DNA from: Vogesella aquatica
GTDB lineage: Bacteria; Pseudomonadota; Gammaproteobacteria; Burkholderiales; Chromobacteriaceae
Direction: 5' to 3'
Assembly (NCBI RefSeq): GCF_028548455.1
Contig: NZ_JAQQLF010000011.1
Span: forward strand, 1-64,000
Length of the DNA: 64,000 nucleotides
Notes under the pieces: model-generated
Seen by the model: only the letters and a program-made list of their open reading frames with translations
Databases searched by the model: none
What the model was told of the DNA's origin: nothing
Made by a program: the position numbers and the translations under genes
Part shown: positions 1-7,883 of the stretch, piece after piece
How positions within the stretch are numbered: the stretch's first letter is position 1
Layout: every line of letters starts with the position of its first letter

Positions 1-228
1 GGCATGGTAGAGCGCTTCAACGGGCGTATCAGTGAGGTGCTGGCCACGCACCGCTTTGAGTCTGGGCAAGATCTGGCGGCGACGCTGCTGCGTTATGTCT
101 TGTTGTACAACCAGCATCTACCGCAAAGGATGCTGGCGCATCAGACACCATTGCTGGCGATGAAACAGTGGCAGAAATCACATCCCGAACTATTCAAAAA
201 GCAGGTGCGTAATCGTCCGGGACTGGAC
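1..228 (+). mobile_element. Right end of an IS481-family insertion sequence (partial)
   Basis: This stretch encodes the conserved transposase C-terminus. The likely element boundary is near nt 228, where the coding sequence reads GTCCGGGACTGGACA; its reverse complement begins TGT, as IS481-family terminal repeats do. The left end lies outside the window, so the inverted repeat and target duplication cannot be checked here. Confidence 0.5.
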
Positions 229-1866
229 ACCTACTTATATCTCAGTGAAAACTGCCCTGAAGCCAATCTAGCGACCCTCTTGGCAGCCCCGATCCCGGAT
301 GTTCATGCCAAGATCAGCCAGATCAATCTGGTAGACCTCGCACAGGGAAAGGGTTTTGAATCAGCAGTGCGGGCAAGTTTGGATAGGCGTTATGCCAACT
401 ATCCCGGATTCGGCCCCAGGTTTGCTGCGCTGCCAGCATTGCAGGGCACTGTTTTAGAAGCGAAGCTGGATCAGCAGCTATTCGAGCTTGTCGAGCGTTG
501 GCTAAATGCTCAGCTCACCAAGCCAATCGCCGAGGGGGCCGGCTATCCTGCCATTACGATTGCAGGGGTGGCCAACACACTCAATGTCTCGAATCATGTC
601 GTGCGCACATTGCTGAACAAAGGCTTACTCCAACAAGCACCCATCGCACACACGGCACCTTTCCCTGGAAAGCGATGCGTTGCCATTGATGGAGACAGTC
701 TGGTTGCATTCCAGCGGCTGCTCATCCCTACCCAGGATGGGAGAACAAACACTGCAGGCGTGTCTTTCTCAAGATTTGGCATCGACCATGCCACTCGACT
801 GGAGCTCATCACGACCATCAAGTCGGGACAAACTTGCGTGCTGGCTTACGATCACCGGGTGGGGTTGCCGAGCTTGGTACTAGAGAAGCCCATCGAGCCA
901 CCGCGACATGATGGCACGGTGTCGGTTAAAGAAGCCGCTCAGCAGTTAGGTATCTATACCGATGCGATCTACCAGGTCGTCAAACTGGGGCTGATACCGC
1001 ATCAAACACTCCCACGGCGATCAGTACGCATTCAAACACAAGATTTAGCGCTGTTTCATCAGAAGTACGTGTTTGTCAGAGAGCTTGCCAAGATGCTCGC
1101 CTGCAACGCTACCAACCTAGCAGACCGGTTGATCAGCATCGGTATCCAACCCGTGCATGGACCGACGATCGACGGCGGATTGGTTTATGTTTTCCTACGG
1201 GCTGACATCACCCCTGCTGTTTTAGGTCAGGTTGCCACCGCACAGAGCTACCAGAGTCGCTGTGGCCGTGGTCACAAGCAGAAAGTAAGTAGTACTGATG
1301 CCACGAAGCTGACGCTCAGGGAGACTTGCAGTCTGCTTGGACTGCCGCCCAGGCACATAGATAAGCTATGTGACAGCGGGTTGCTGACACCACTACTGCA
1401 GGATCCAATGTTGTCACAGCCGGTGTTCGACCGTCAGGAGGTCGAGCACTACAAAGCACAGTACATTTCTAACGATGACTGGCTTAATCACGAGCAAGCC
1501 TCCGATGTGGCCAAAGCGCACGGGCAAAGCTTGCGGCACTTGTTGCGCATTCCGGGATTACTCCTAGCTGAGACGAATGGGGTCTATCCAGTATTCAGCA
1601 AGGCAAAGCTGTTGAGTGCAATACAGTTCAGGCAGTCAACGCTCACACTGAAGGAGCTGGCCGCAATCAGCCAGCTCAATCCGAAAACCATCAAGCGCGA
1701 GGCGACGAGCGGTTGCCTGCAGGTGGAGGTCATTATGCTAGATGGAAAACCGCCTCGAATCTTCTTTCGCCGTGAAGCGGCAGAACTGCTCAAGAGCTCT
1801 GCGACCGCAAGAATGAACGCTGTCGCCAATACAATGGGAGGGATATCCGATGCTGGTATTTCTTGA
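1..1866 (+). CDS. Chimeric ORF: IS481-type transposase C-terminus fused in frame to a protein with tandem helix-turn-helix repeats (5' end outside window)
   Basis: The frame is open at the window edge. The first ~75 residues (VERFNGRI, LLRYVLLYNQHLPQR, SHPELFKKQVRNRPG) are the end of the DDE integrase domain of IS481-family transposases, a family that normally stops soon after this point. The frame then continues for over 540 residues of unrelated sequence containing six similar units of the form EAA-x2-LG-x8-LxxxGLL (numbering from the ATG at nt 4, near 184-212, 306-332, 355-383, 436-461, 495-522 and 547-575), like MerR/excisionase-type helix-turn-helix motifs. TnsD/TniQ-type target-selection proteins carry comparable C-terminal repeats, so this may be the tail of one; that is inference. 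The stop overlaps the next gene by 17 nt. The simplest reading is an IS inserted into an older gene whose 3' part stays open. Confidence 0.6.
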   Translation, partial: GMVERFNGRISEVLATHRFESGQDLAATLLRYVLLYNQHLPQRMLAHQTPLLAMKQWQKSHPELFKKQVRNRPGLDTYLYLSENCPEANLATLLAAPIPDVHAKISQINLVDLAQGKGFESAVRASLDRRYANYPGFGPRFAALPALQGTVLEAKLDQQLFELVERWLNAQLTKPIAEGAGYPAITIAGVANTLNVSNHVVRTLLNKGLLQQAPIAHTAPFPGKRCVAIDGDSLVAFQRLLIPTQDGRTNTAGVSFSRFGIDHATRLELITTIKSGQTCVLAYDHRVGLPSLVLEKPIEPPRHDGTVSVKEAAQQLGIYTDAIYQVVKLGLIPHQTLPRRSVRIQTQDLALFHQKYVFVRELAKMLACNATNLADRLISIGIQPVHGPTIDGGLVYVFLRADITPAVLGQVATAQSYQSRCGRGHKQKVSSTDATKLTLRETCSLLGLPPRHIDKLCDSGLLTPLLQDPMLSQPVFDRQEVEHYKAQYISNDDWLNHEQASDVAKAHGQSLRHLLRIPGLLLAETNGVYPVFSKAKLLSAIQFRQSTLTLKELAAISQLNPKTIKREATSGCLQVEVIMLDGKPPRIFFRREAAELLKSSATARMNAVANTMGGISDAGIS

Positions 1867-2347
1867 TACAGAATTCACCGACTTCGTTCAGATCGATTTA
1901 ATCAGTATCGGGCTAGTGACTGAAGATGGGCGGGAGTTTTATGCCGAGCGTAATGATTATCGCCGCGAAGACTGCAGTAGCTTTGTGGTGATAGAAGTGC
2001 TTCCCTTGCTCAACCGCATACCTGGAGCGAGATGCAGTTCAGCGCATCTGAGTTTCCGTTTGCGGGAGTGGTTTGCCGCGCTTGAAGAGCCAGTAACGCT
2101 GGTCTTTGACTACCCATCAGATTGGGAGTTGTTGACTGATGCGTTACAAGGCGACTTACTCGCTGAGCTTCCGGCGAATCTGAGCGAAAATTTGCTGATC
2201 GGTCATGACATAGTTTCAGACAAAAGCTTTAAGGAAGCATATGAAGATTCGTTCGAGCAGGATTTACCACGTCACCATGCGCTTGCAGACGCCAGAGCAC
2301 TAAGAAACGGCTATATAAGGTGGCAAGCAAGCTCTTTTCACCCCTAG
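1850..2347 (+). CDS. DEDDh-type 3'-5' exonuclease (Rv2179c-like exoribonuclease family)
   Basis: A 165-residue protein with the layout of a small DnaQ-fold exonuclease. Motif I is the N-terminal LDTEF (D6, E8), motif II is around D87 in VFDYPSDW, and motif III is HHALADARAL (H142 and D147, spacing H-x4-D), completing the acidic metal-binding set. The family trims 3' ends of RNA or DNA and is often carried on mobile or accessory DNA. The start is supported by a GGGAGGG sequence about nine bases upstream. It overlaps the preceding helix-turn-helix ORF by 17 nt, so the two are probably co-translated. The substrate cannot be told from sequence. Confidence 0.75.
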   Translation: MLVFLDTEFTDFVQIDLISIGLVTEDGREFYAERNDYRREDCSSFVVIEVLPLLNRIPGARCSSAHLSFRLREWFAALEEPVTLVFDYPSDWELLTDALQGDLLAELPANLSENLLIGHDIVSDKSFKEAYEDSFEQDLPRHHALADARALRNGYIRWQASSFHP

Positions 2348-2380
2348 CAATATTACTGAATCAGAAAACATAAATACATA

Positions 2381-2430
2381 AAAATCGGACATCAAGCTGC
2401 TCACTCAAGCAGACTTGGTGTCCGATTTTA
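2381..2430. terminator. Bidirectional hairpin terminator between convergent genes
   Basis: A long inverted repeat with arms AAAATCGGACATCAAG and CTTGGTGTCCGATTTT, flanked by A and T runs on both sides, between the exonuclease gene (plus) and the membrane protein gene (minus). It can end transcripts from both sides. Confidence 0.85.
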
Positions 2431-2441
2431 TTTTTTGATAA

Positions 2442-3221
2442 TTAAAATTTAATATGTGACATGTATTTCCCAATCCATTTTTTCGCTTTCCACCCCAAGC
2501 TTGGTATCGGCACACCATAAAAACAATGAGCATTGATAGTGGAAAAATCTGGAGATAGTGCAAATTTTATTAGCTCTACGTAGTATGCGTAGCGTTGCAT
2601 TACCACACTAAGCATCACCCCACCAATTGACAAGCCTCCAAAAAATGCGACCCCAAAATACAAAGCATTGTATGCAATCGAGCTCTCTACGTTTGGAAAT
2701 TCATTCCACGCAGCCCAACCCATGGTTGCCAGAGACATAATCGCTATTTTATCTGGGCCGCCTAAAAACATCATTAATCTTGCCTGAATTCTCGCAATCT
2801 TAGTTTCAAATATTTGCTGCGCCAGCCGTAGATGTTCAGAAGAGAACTTTCTTAACTCCAGGGCCTTCCCCATATCAAACTCTACTTCTATCAAAAAGCG
2901 CCTCATTGCATCATTTCTAAAATTAAGCATTAATAGAAAAATTGGCAATATATCTATAAAGACAAAAAATATAGCAGAAACCATTGAGCCAAAACCAACA
3001 ATCCTTGCCACATCTATGAAGAATGGAGAAAGATCTCCCCCTGCGATCTTCCAGCCAGCCAAAGCCAATAGCAATATGAAAAGCGCTGCAGCCAATTTTT
3101 TGACTAGCCGTGAGAACTTTGCAAACCGTTCCTCTAGTACTGAAGTTGTTTCGTTAGGACCAACTGGTTCCATTTTCCCAAGAACTTCAAATAGTAGTTT
3201 CATTTCTGCATTCATTTGCAA
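2442..3221 (-). CDS. Hypothetical multi-pass membrane protein
   Basis: A 259-residue protein I do not recognise. Hydrophobic segments lie near residues 43-62 (AAALFILLLALAGW), 70-100 (VGFGSMVSAIFFVFIDILPIFLLML) and 180-215 (YNALYFGVAFFGGLSIGGVMLSVVM). A charged, helical, probably cytoplasmic stretch between them begins near residue 105. The gene is markedly AT-rich compared with the chromosome further right and sits beside another AT-rich gene that resembles a nuclease, so both may have arrived together. Membrane proteins are frequent partners in phage-defence loci, but the two genes here are divergent and about 400 nt apart, so a functional link is only a suggestion. Confidence 0.6.
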   Translation of the reverse strand: MQMNAEMKLLFEVLGKMEPVGPNETTSVLEERFAKFSRLVKKLAAALFILLLALAGWKIAGGDLSPFFIDVARIVGFGSMVSAIFFVFIDILPIFLLMLNFRNDAMRRFLIEVEFDMGKALELRKFSSEHLRLAQQIFETKIARIQARLMMFLGGPDKIAIMSLATMGWAAWNEFPNVESSIAYNALYFGVAFFGGLSIGGVMLSVVMQRYAYYVELIKFALSPDFSTINAHCFYGVPIPSLGWKAKKWIGKYMSHIKF

Positions 3222-3617
3222 CCATTCATTACAAGTGTTTTTATAGCAATACTCAGCCCTTCGTTGCTGAATGGGCTAGCCACTGGCACACAATAAAACA
3301 ATGTCATTGCCTACTGCAAGTACAGGCAGCCACTGGTAGCCATCTCTGATGGCCGCAAGCAACAAGAGTTGCCCTACCCGCTGGCTTGCTTGTGACACCA
3401 CATGAATAGTCAGATGGATATTTCATTCTTTGGCTAAAAAATAGCGAATTTTCATTGTTTGACTAAAAAAGTATCCAAAAAATAAATGATCACCACCGGC
3501 TAACTAATTGAATTTACGGAAAGCGCAATTTCACACTTTGGCTTCTCTGACATGAGCAAATCAAAAGCATGCTGCGGCATGCTTTTTTTGACACAATAGA
3601 TATGACAGGGGGGCTAC
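3222..3617. other. Intergenic region with no gene detected
   Basis: About 400 nt of AT-rich DNA between divergent genes. It should hold both promoters. No convincing ORF, tRNA or sRNA was seen. A factor-independent terminator near its right end points rightward although no plus-strand gene precedes it, which hints at a lost gene or an unrecognised small RNA. Confidence 0.4.
3563..3590 (+). terminator. Factor-independent terminator upstream of the nuclease-like gene
   Basis: The perfect hairpin AAAGCATGC-TGCG-GCATGC is followed by seven T residues. It lies 28 nt before the next start codon and would stop plus-strand transcripts arriving from the left, insulating the downstream gene or ending a small transcript. 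Confidence 0.7.
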
Positions 3618-5057
3618 ATGAAATTTAGCGTTTATTTTAATATCAACAAATCTCAGTCCGAGCTAGATTTTGTCGACATCCCGCTGGATACAGACATTCC
3701 GCTTTTTATTGATCCGTATGCACTAATAAACAACGAATCCATATGGCATCAAGAATGTGCGGAAAATGTTCAATCTTATTTTCTATCCCTAATTGAATCC
3801 ATAAAACATAACGACACTGCCAAATCATGGGAGTTGCTTTCCCATCTTTCAGAACCAAGAGAAACCCACCTCGGCCTTTCCAGTGGAAAATCCAATGGAA
3901 AAGGAATAGGAGGATTTCAAGCAAAACTCCTTCATGAAAAATTAAAGAGCAGCGAGGCCGTAAAATCTGGAATACTGTCCAGTATTTCAGAGCTGGAATT
4001 AATGATTGACGGGGTTGGACACGACAAAATATCCGACCTAACGACAAACTTAATACGGCACCAATTAATTGAATACACTCAAAATCAATGCAAAAATTAT
4101 GCAATTGAAATGCAAAATGTGCCCTCTGGGTTTTATTGGGACACTCAGAATGAAAAATGGGCACAATGCTTTACTCAGCTACCAGTTGCAAACGGTGAAA
4201 AGATAATTCTCGTTCCGAAAACAATTGTTTGTTGGACAATGTCAGTAAATCACCAAGAGTATTACCAACATTTTGTTTTAAACTTCCTACAAGAGCATCA
4301 CATAAACATACATAGCTCTCTTGTTAAGCTCTTAAAGGATGGCACCCCAAAAGTAACCAAAAAAAGCCTAAAGGAAGAATACCCGCTAACAAAAGAATTT
4401 CTTTTTGAGTTTACAAAAAAATATCCAGCGGTAATTGAACGATACAGGGACGATATAAAATTCAGCAAGGCCCCCACGGATTTTGAGATTGCTTCAACAC
4501 AAGGAGATGATTTCGACATAACCAAAACCGCCTCTGAATTAAAAAATATAATAAAATCAATCGAAGAAGGAAAATCTGAGGCATATGCATATCAAGACGC
4601 CATGCTATGCGCTCTATTGTTTATTTTTGGAAAAAACTTAGTCAACCCAAAACTAGAAAGAGAAATACATGACGGCCGAAAAAGAATCGACATCACGTTT
4701 CTCAACAATGCAAAAGATGGTTTTTTCTATCGGGCATTAAAATCACCGCACCTCAATGCGGTTGAAATATCATTTGAATGCAAAAATTACTCATCAGACC
4801 CAAAAAATCCAGAGCTAGATCAACTGGCCGGAAGATTTTCACCAAATAGAGGCTGGGTTGGGTTTATTCTTGCCAGGAAGTGCACCAACAAATCTCTATT
4901 TGAAAAACGCTGCAAGGATACATTTTTAGATGGGCGAGGACTAATAGTTCCTTTATACGATGAAGATATCTTCTCCCTGCTGGATATGGCATCGATAGAA
5001 GATTATATTTCTATCAATTCAATGCTGGATGATATCTATCGAAAGATTTCTTCATAA
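3618..5057 (+). CDS. Putative PD-(D/E)xK nuclease, candidate phage-defence protein
   Basis: A 479-residue AT-rich gene. The C-terminal third carries a restriction-endonuclease-like core: HDGRKRIDI (D358) followed by EISFECKNY (E387, K389) and a downstream LDQLAGRFSPNRGW helix, matching the D...ExK pattern of Mrr/PD-(D/E)xK nucleases. The N-terminal two thirds begin with LDFVDIPLDTDIPLFIDPYAL and have no motif I can name; they may be a sensing or targeting part. No methyltransferase, ATPase or helicase neighbour is present, so it would be a stand-alone nuclease. Its low GC and island position suggest transfer. The defence role is inferred from fold, length and context only. Confidence 0.6.
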   Translation: MKFSVYFNINKSQSELDFVDIPLDTDIPLFIDPYALINNESIWHQECAENVQSYFLSLIESIKHNDTAKSWELLSHLSEPRETHLGLSSGKSNGKGIGGFQAKLLHEKLKSSEAVKSGILSSISELELMIDGVGHDKISDLTTNLIRHQLIEYTQNQCKNYAIEMQNVPSGFYWDTQNEKWAQCFTQLPVANGEKIILVPKTIVCWTMSVNHQEYYQHFVLNFLQEHHINIHSSLVKLLKDGTPKVTKKSLKEEYPLTKEFLFEFTKKYPAVIERYRDDIKFSKAPTDFEIASTQGDDFDITKTASELKNIIKSIEEGKSEAYAYQDAMLCALLFIFGKNLVNPKLEREIHDGRKRIDITFLNNAKDGFFYRALKSPHLNAVEISFECKNYSSDPKNPELDQLAGRFSPNRGWVGFILARKCTNKSLFEKRCKDTFLDGRGLIVPLYDEDIFSLLDMASIEDYISINSMLDDIYRKISS

Positions 5058-5071
5058 CCCCATAGTAATAG

Positions 5072-5094
5072 CCCGGACATCGTTCCGGGTTTTT
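5072..5094 (+). terminator. Terminator of the nuclease-like gene
   Basis: Hairpin CCCGGA-acatcgt-TCCGGG followed by a run of five T residues, 15 nt after the stop codon. Confidence 0.75.
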
Positions 5095-5099
5095 CTTTA

Positions 5100-5132
5100 C
5101 CCGTAGCCGGATAAGCCTGGCCGCATCCGGGG
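5100..5132 (+). repeat. REP-like repeat, copy 1
   Basis: CGTAGCCGGATAAGCCTGG then CCGCATCCGGGG, a palindromic unit of the type scattered between genes in many proteobacteria. It recurs at 5225-5256 (inverted) and 5446-5478. This copy lacks one C of the common GTAGCCCGGATAAG core. Confidence 0.6.
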
Positions 5133-5224
5133 ATTTGCTCACCTTACAAGAATCAATCACGCGACACATTGAGGCCATCTCCTCCGCTCACATTTTGCTT
5201 TGCGGCCAACGTTGGCGAGTCCAC

Positions 5225-5256
5225 GGATGCGTCTTTGGCTTATCCGGGCTACGGGT
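5225..5256 (-). repeat. REP-like repeat, copy 2 (inverted)
   Basis: Contains GGCTTATCCGGGCTACGGGT, the reverse complement of ACCCGTAGCCCGGATAAGCC found in the other copies. Confidence 0.6.
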
Positions 5257-5330
5257 CAGAATGCCAACTCGGTGCTGATTCACGGCCATCCTCATGACGA
5301 GGTTTAATGGCACAAAGGCCCTGCAATTGA

Positions 5331-5358
5331 AAAAGGCCCTGCATCGCAGGGCCTTTTT
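5331..5358. terminator. Hairpin terminator
   Basis: AAAAGGCCCTGC-atc-GCAGGGCCTTTTT is a strong stem with an A run on the left and a T run on the right, so it can act on both strands. No gene ends immediately before it. Confidence 0.6.
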
Positions 5359-5445
5359 ACATGGCTGATGTACCTGGCAATCAAGTCGCATTCACCAGCT
5401 GATTACTCTCCAGCGGCACAAACTGCATGGTGTTGCCATCCAGCT

Positions 5446-5478
5446 CGTAGCCCGGATAAGGCGCAGCCGCATCCTGGG
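5446..5478 (+). repeat. REP-like repeat, copy 3
   Basis: CGTAGCCCGGATAAGGCG then CAGCCGCATCCTGGG, same orientation as copy 1. Confidence 0.6.
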
Positions 5479-5492
5479 AACAACGTCACCAT

Positions 5493-5539
5493 AAAAGGTT
5501 GGCCGCACACCCCTTACCCGGTATGCGGCCAACCTTTTT
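5493..5539. repeat. Inverted pair of the AAGGTTGGCCGC word, terminator-like
   Basis: The arms AAAAGGTTGGCCGCA (5493-5507) and TGCGGCCAACCTTTT (5524-5538) are perfect 15-nt complements around a 16-nt loop and end in T residues, so the RNA would fold as a terminator. Each arm is a copy of the 12-nt word that recurs throughout the window. It lies downstream of the Lrp gene, which reads toward it. DNA uptake sequences of Neisseria are often placed like this. Confidence 0.75.
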
Positions 5540-5616
5540 GCATTCAGCCTCGCCCGCTACCTGTTTGCCGGCGCTGCGCCATTCCCGGATGTGCCGCTGG
5601 CCTATGCGGGCGTGTT

Positions 5617-6093
5617 TCACAGCGGCAGGCGGTAGTCTGCTTTCACTTCTTTCAGCGCCAGGTTGGAGTGAATGGTGTGTATGCCGGGGATGGCGCGCAG
5701 CCACTCTACAAACTGGCTGTAGTGGTCCAGGTTGCTGGCCACCACCAGCAGCATGTAGTCGGCGTTGCCGGTGACTTTGTGGCATGTCAGCACCTGGGCG
5801 TGGTCGCGTACCAGGGCTTCGAATGCGGCGGGCTGCGGGTTGCCTACGCTGGCAAAGCTCAGGCTGACATAGGCAAACACGTCCAGGCCCAGGCGGCGGC
5901 GGTCCAGGTTGGCCTGGTAGCCGCGGATATAGCCGTCGTCCTGCAGCCGTTTGAGGCGGCGCCAGCACGGCGTCACGCTAAGGGCCAGGCGCTCGGCCAG
6001 CTGAGGGGTAGACAGTGCGCCGTCCTGCTGTACATGGCGCAGTATGGCCAGGTCGGTATCGTCCAGCGCTGCGGTGGGGTTTTCTTTTTTCAT
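5617..6093 (-). CDS. Lrp/AsnC family transcriptional regulator
   Basis: A 158-residue protein with the standard two-domain Lrp layout: an N-terminal winged helix (about residues 10-60, LDDTDLAILRHVQQDGALST and LAERLALSVTPCWRRLKRLQ) and a C-terminal RAM ligand-binding domain (about 75-150, with VTGNADYMLLVV and LRAIPGIHTIHS). The start MKKENP was chosen because the upstream extension of the frame runs across the intergenic region and into the divergent gene. It is transcribed away from the acetylpolyamine amidohydrolase gene with about 120 nt between starts, an arrangement typical of a local regulator controlling its neighbour. The ligand, perhaps an amino acid or amine, is not evident. Confidence 0.9.
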   Translation of the reverse strand: MKKENPTAALDDTDLAILRHVQQDGALSTPQLAERLALSVTPCWRRLKRLQDDGYIRGYQANLDRRRLGLDVFAYVSLSFASVGNPQPAAFEALVRDHAQVLTCHKVTGNADYMLLVVASNLDHYSQFVEWLRAIPGIHTIHSNLALKEVKADYRLPL

Positions 6094-6213
6094 ATTTGCT
6101 TTTCTAGCCGTTTTCTTTTCCGGATGCTGGCCAACAATAGCAAGAAAAGCAAAATTTTTGCCAGCGGTGCGCCGTAGACTATCTGGCATCCCTTTCTGAC
6201 AAGAGCGCCCGCC

Positions 6214-7245
6214 ATGCTGACCGTCTACAGCCCAGACCACCAACTGCATCACGCCAGCGAACTGAAAGACGGCAAGGTATCGCCGTGTTTTGAAATGCCG
6301 CAGCGCGCCGAAATCGTGCTGGCGCGCAGCCTGCAGGTAGGGCTGGGCGATATCGTGCCTCCGCAGGCTTTCGGGCCGCAACACTACGCCCGCGTGCACA
6401 GCGCGCGTTATGTGCGCTTTTTGCAGCAAGCGTGGGGCGAGTGGCAGGCGCTGGGCCATAGCCACGATGCGCTGCCGTTAGTGTGGCCGGTGCGCGATTT
6501 GCGTAGCGACATCGAGCCGGAGCATATCGACGGCAAGCTGGGCTTTTATGCCATGGACGCCGGCGTGGCCATTACCGCCGGCACCTGGCAGGCCGTAAGC
6601 AGCAGCGCCAACCTGGCGCTAACCGGCGCCAGCCTGCTGCACGGCGGCCTGCACAGCGCCTTTGCCCTGTGCCGCCCGCCCGGCCACCACGCCGCCGCCG
6701 AGTATATGGGCGGCTATTGCTACCTGAATAACGCCGCCATTGCCGCGCAGTGGAGCCTGGACAACGGCAGCCGGCGCGTGGCGGTGCTGGATGTGGATTT
6801 TCACCACGGCAACGGCACGCAGAGCATCTTTTACGACCGTAGCGACGTGCTGTTTGTGTCGCTGCACGGCGACCCGCGCCGCTCCTACCCGTATTTTTCC
6901 GGCCACCGCGACGAAACCGGCCGTGGCGCCGGCCTGGGCTTTAACCTGAACTACCCGCTGCCGCACGGCACGGCGTGGGATGGCTACGGCGAGGCGCTGC
7001 AGCACGCCTGCGGCCAACTGCGCCAATACCGGCCCGACCTGCTGGTGGTGTCGCTGGGGGTGGATACCTACGAAGGCGACCCGATCAGCCACTTCCGCCT
7101 GGGTACGGGCGATTTCAGCCGCATCGGCGCCGCCATTGCCGCGGTGGGCGTGCCGACGCTGTTTGTAATGGAAGGCGGCTATATGGTGGACGAAATCGGC
7201 ATCAATGCCGTGAACGTGCTGCAGGGCTTTGAACACGCGGCCTGA
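6214..7245 (+). CDS. Histone deacetylase-superfamily amidohydrolase, probable acetylpolyamine amidohydrolase
   Basis: A 343-residue zinc-dependent deacetylase. The family signatures are intact: RPPGHHA with the tandem histidines H158 and H159, DVDFHHGNG with zinc ligands D195 and H197, and SLGVDTYEGDP with the third ligand D284. The length and the N-terminal YSPDHQLHH fit bacterial acetylpolyamine amidohydrolases, which remove acetyl groups from acetylputrescine, acetylspermidine or similar amines in the cytoplasm. The gene diverges from an Lrp-type regulator that may control it. An imperfect inverted pair of the GCGGCCAAC word follows the gene. The exact substrate within the superfamily is inferred. 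Confidence 0.85.
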   Translation: MLTVYSPDHQLHHASELKDGKVSPCFEMPQRAEIVLARSLQVGLGDIVPPQAFGPQHYARVHSARYVRFLQQAWGEWQALGHSHDALPLVWPVRDLRSDIEPEHIDGKLGFYAMDAGVAITAGTWQAVSSSANLALTGASLLHGGLHSAFALCRPPGHHAAAEYMGGYCYLNNAAIAAQWSLDNGSRRVAVLDVDFHHGNGTQSIFYDRSDVLFVSLHGDPRRSYPYFSGHRDETGRGAGLGFNLNYPLPHGTAWDGYGEALQHACGQLRQYRPDLLVVSLGVDTYEGDPISHFRLGTGDFSRIGAAIAAVGVPTLFVMEGGYMVDEIGINAVNVLQGFEHAA

Positions 7246-7326
7246 CGGGGTGGGTGTGGGGTGGGCTTACGCTGGCGGCCGCACGGTGTGATGTGCGGGC
7301 GCGCGCAGGCACAGCCCGCTGTCAAA

Positions 7327-7361
7327 GCTTGGCCGCATCGCCGGCAGCATGCGGCCAACTT
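7327..7361. repeat. Imperfect inverted pair of the GCGGCCAAC word
   Basis: TTGGCCGCAT (7329-7338) and ATGCGGCCAA (7349-7358) are perfect arms around a 10-nt loop, between the convergent amidohydrolase and DUF1398 genes. Only the right arm is an exact GCGGCCAAC; the left has CTTGGCCGC. Confidence 0.55.
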
Positions 7362-7458
7362 GTTGCTGTCGCCCTCGGCGGCTGTGCGAATACTGCTCGC
7401 TATCCGGCAGAAACAATCCGGGGCACCATTAGCAGACAATGGCGTGGCGCTGCGGGCC

Positions 7459-7854
7459 TTAGTCGGGGAAACGTTCTACGTGCGTTTCACCCTTGCGCCC
7501 CAGATACACCACGTGGCGGCCGGCGATCCATACAGTGTAGGCGGCGCAGCCGGCTTGCTGCGACAGCTGCTTGAACTCGGGGTACATCACCCGCCCCTGC
7601 TGTGCACCGACAATGGCGGCGCGGATGGCGGCGATGTCAAAGGTATCGGCTATACCGTGTGCCGGGCGCCCGAAGCTGAAGTCGGCGGTGCTGCCATCCG
7701 GCAGGTAATAGGTGGTGCGCCCGCTGCGGTAGTCCACGTGGTAGGACTCCACGCCGGCCTCGATCAGCTGGCCGATAACCTGGCCAAAATGAATGGTGCC
7801 CTGGTTGGAGGCGTCAAAGGTGCTGCGGATGCGGGTGTGCACGGTGTCGTTCAT
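7459..7854 (-). CDS. DUF1398 family protein
   Basis: A 131-residue soluble protein resembling DUF1398 (E. coli YbcV-like) proteins: an N-terminal helix pair, then GVESYHVDYRSGRTTYYLPDG and a C-terminal CAAYTVWIAGRHVVYLGRKGE strand pair. No biochemical function is known for the family. It reads in the same direction as the MarR regulator immediately upstream (29 nt between the two), so the pair may be one operon under MarR control. There is no signal peptide or membrane segment. Confidence 0.75.
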   Translation of the reverse strand: MNDTVHTRIRSTFDASNQGTIHFGQVIGQLIEAGVESYHVDYRSGRTTYYLPDGSTADFSFGRPAHGIADTFDIAAIRAAIVGAQQGRVMYPEFKQLSQQAGCAAYTVWIAGRHVVYLGRKGETHVERFPD

Positions 7855-7883
7855 GATGGGTTTTCCTGGCGTGTGCGGTGAGG

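Larger units (their letters stand above)
5058..5616. other. Intergenic junction between accessory island and core chromosome
   Basis: A 560-nt non-coding stretch holding two terminators, three copies of a REP-like repeat and the first copies of the GCGGCCAAC word. ORFs readable here on either strand run out of frame with the flanking genes and look spurious. Confidence 0.5.

Noticed and set aside
5368-6177. Plus-strand ORF of 269 codons across the Lrp gene
   Set aside because: It runs through the REP repeat and the inverted uptake-like pair and is antisense to a well-supported regulator.
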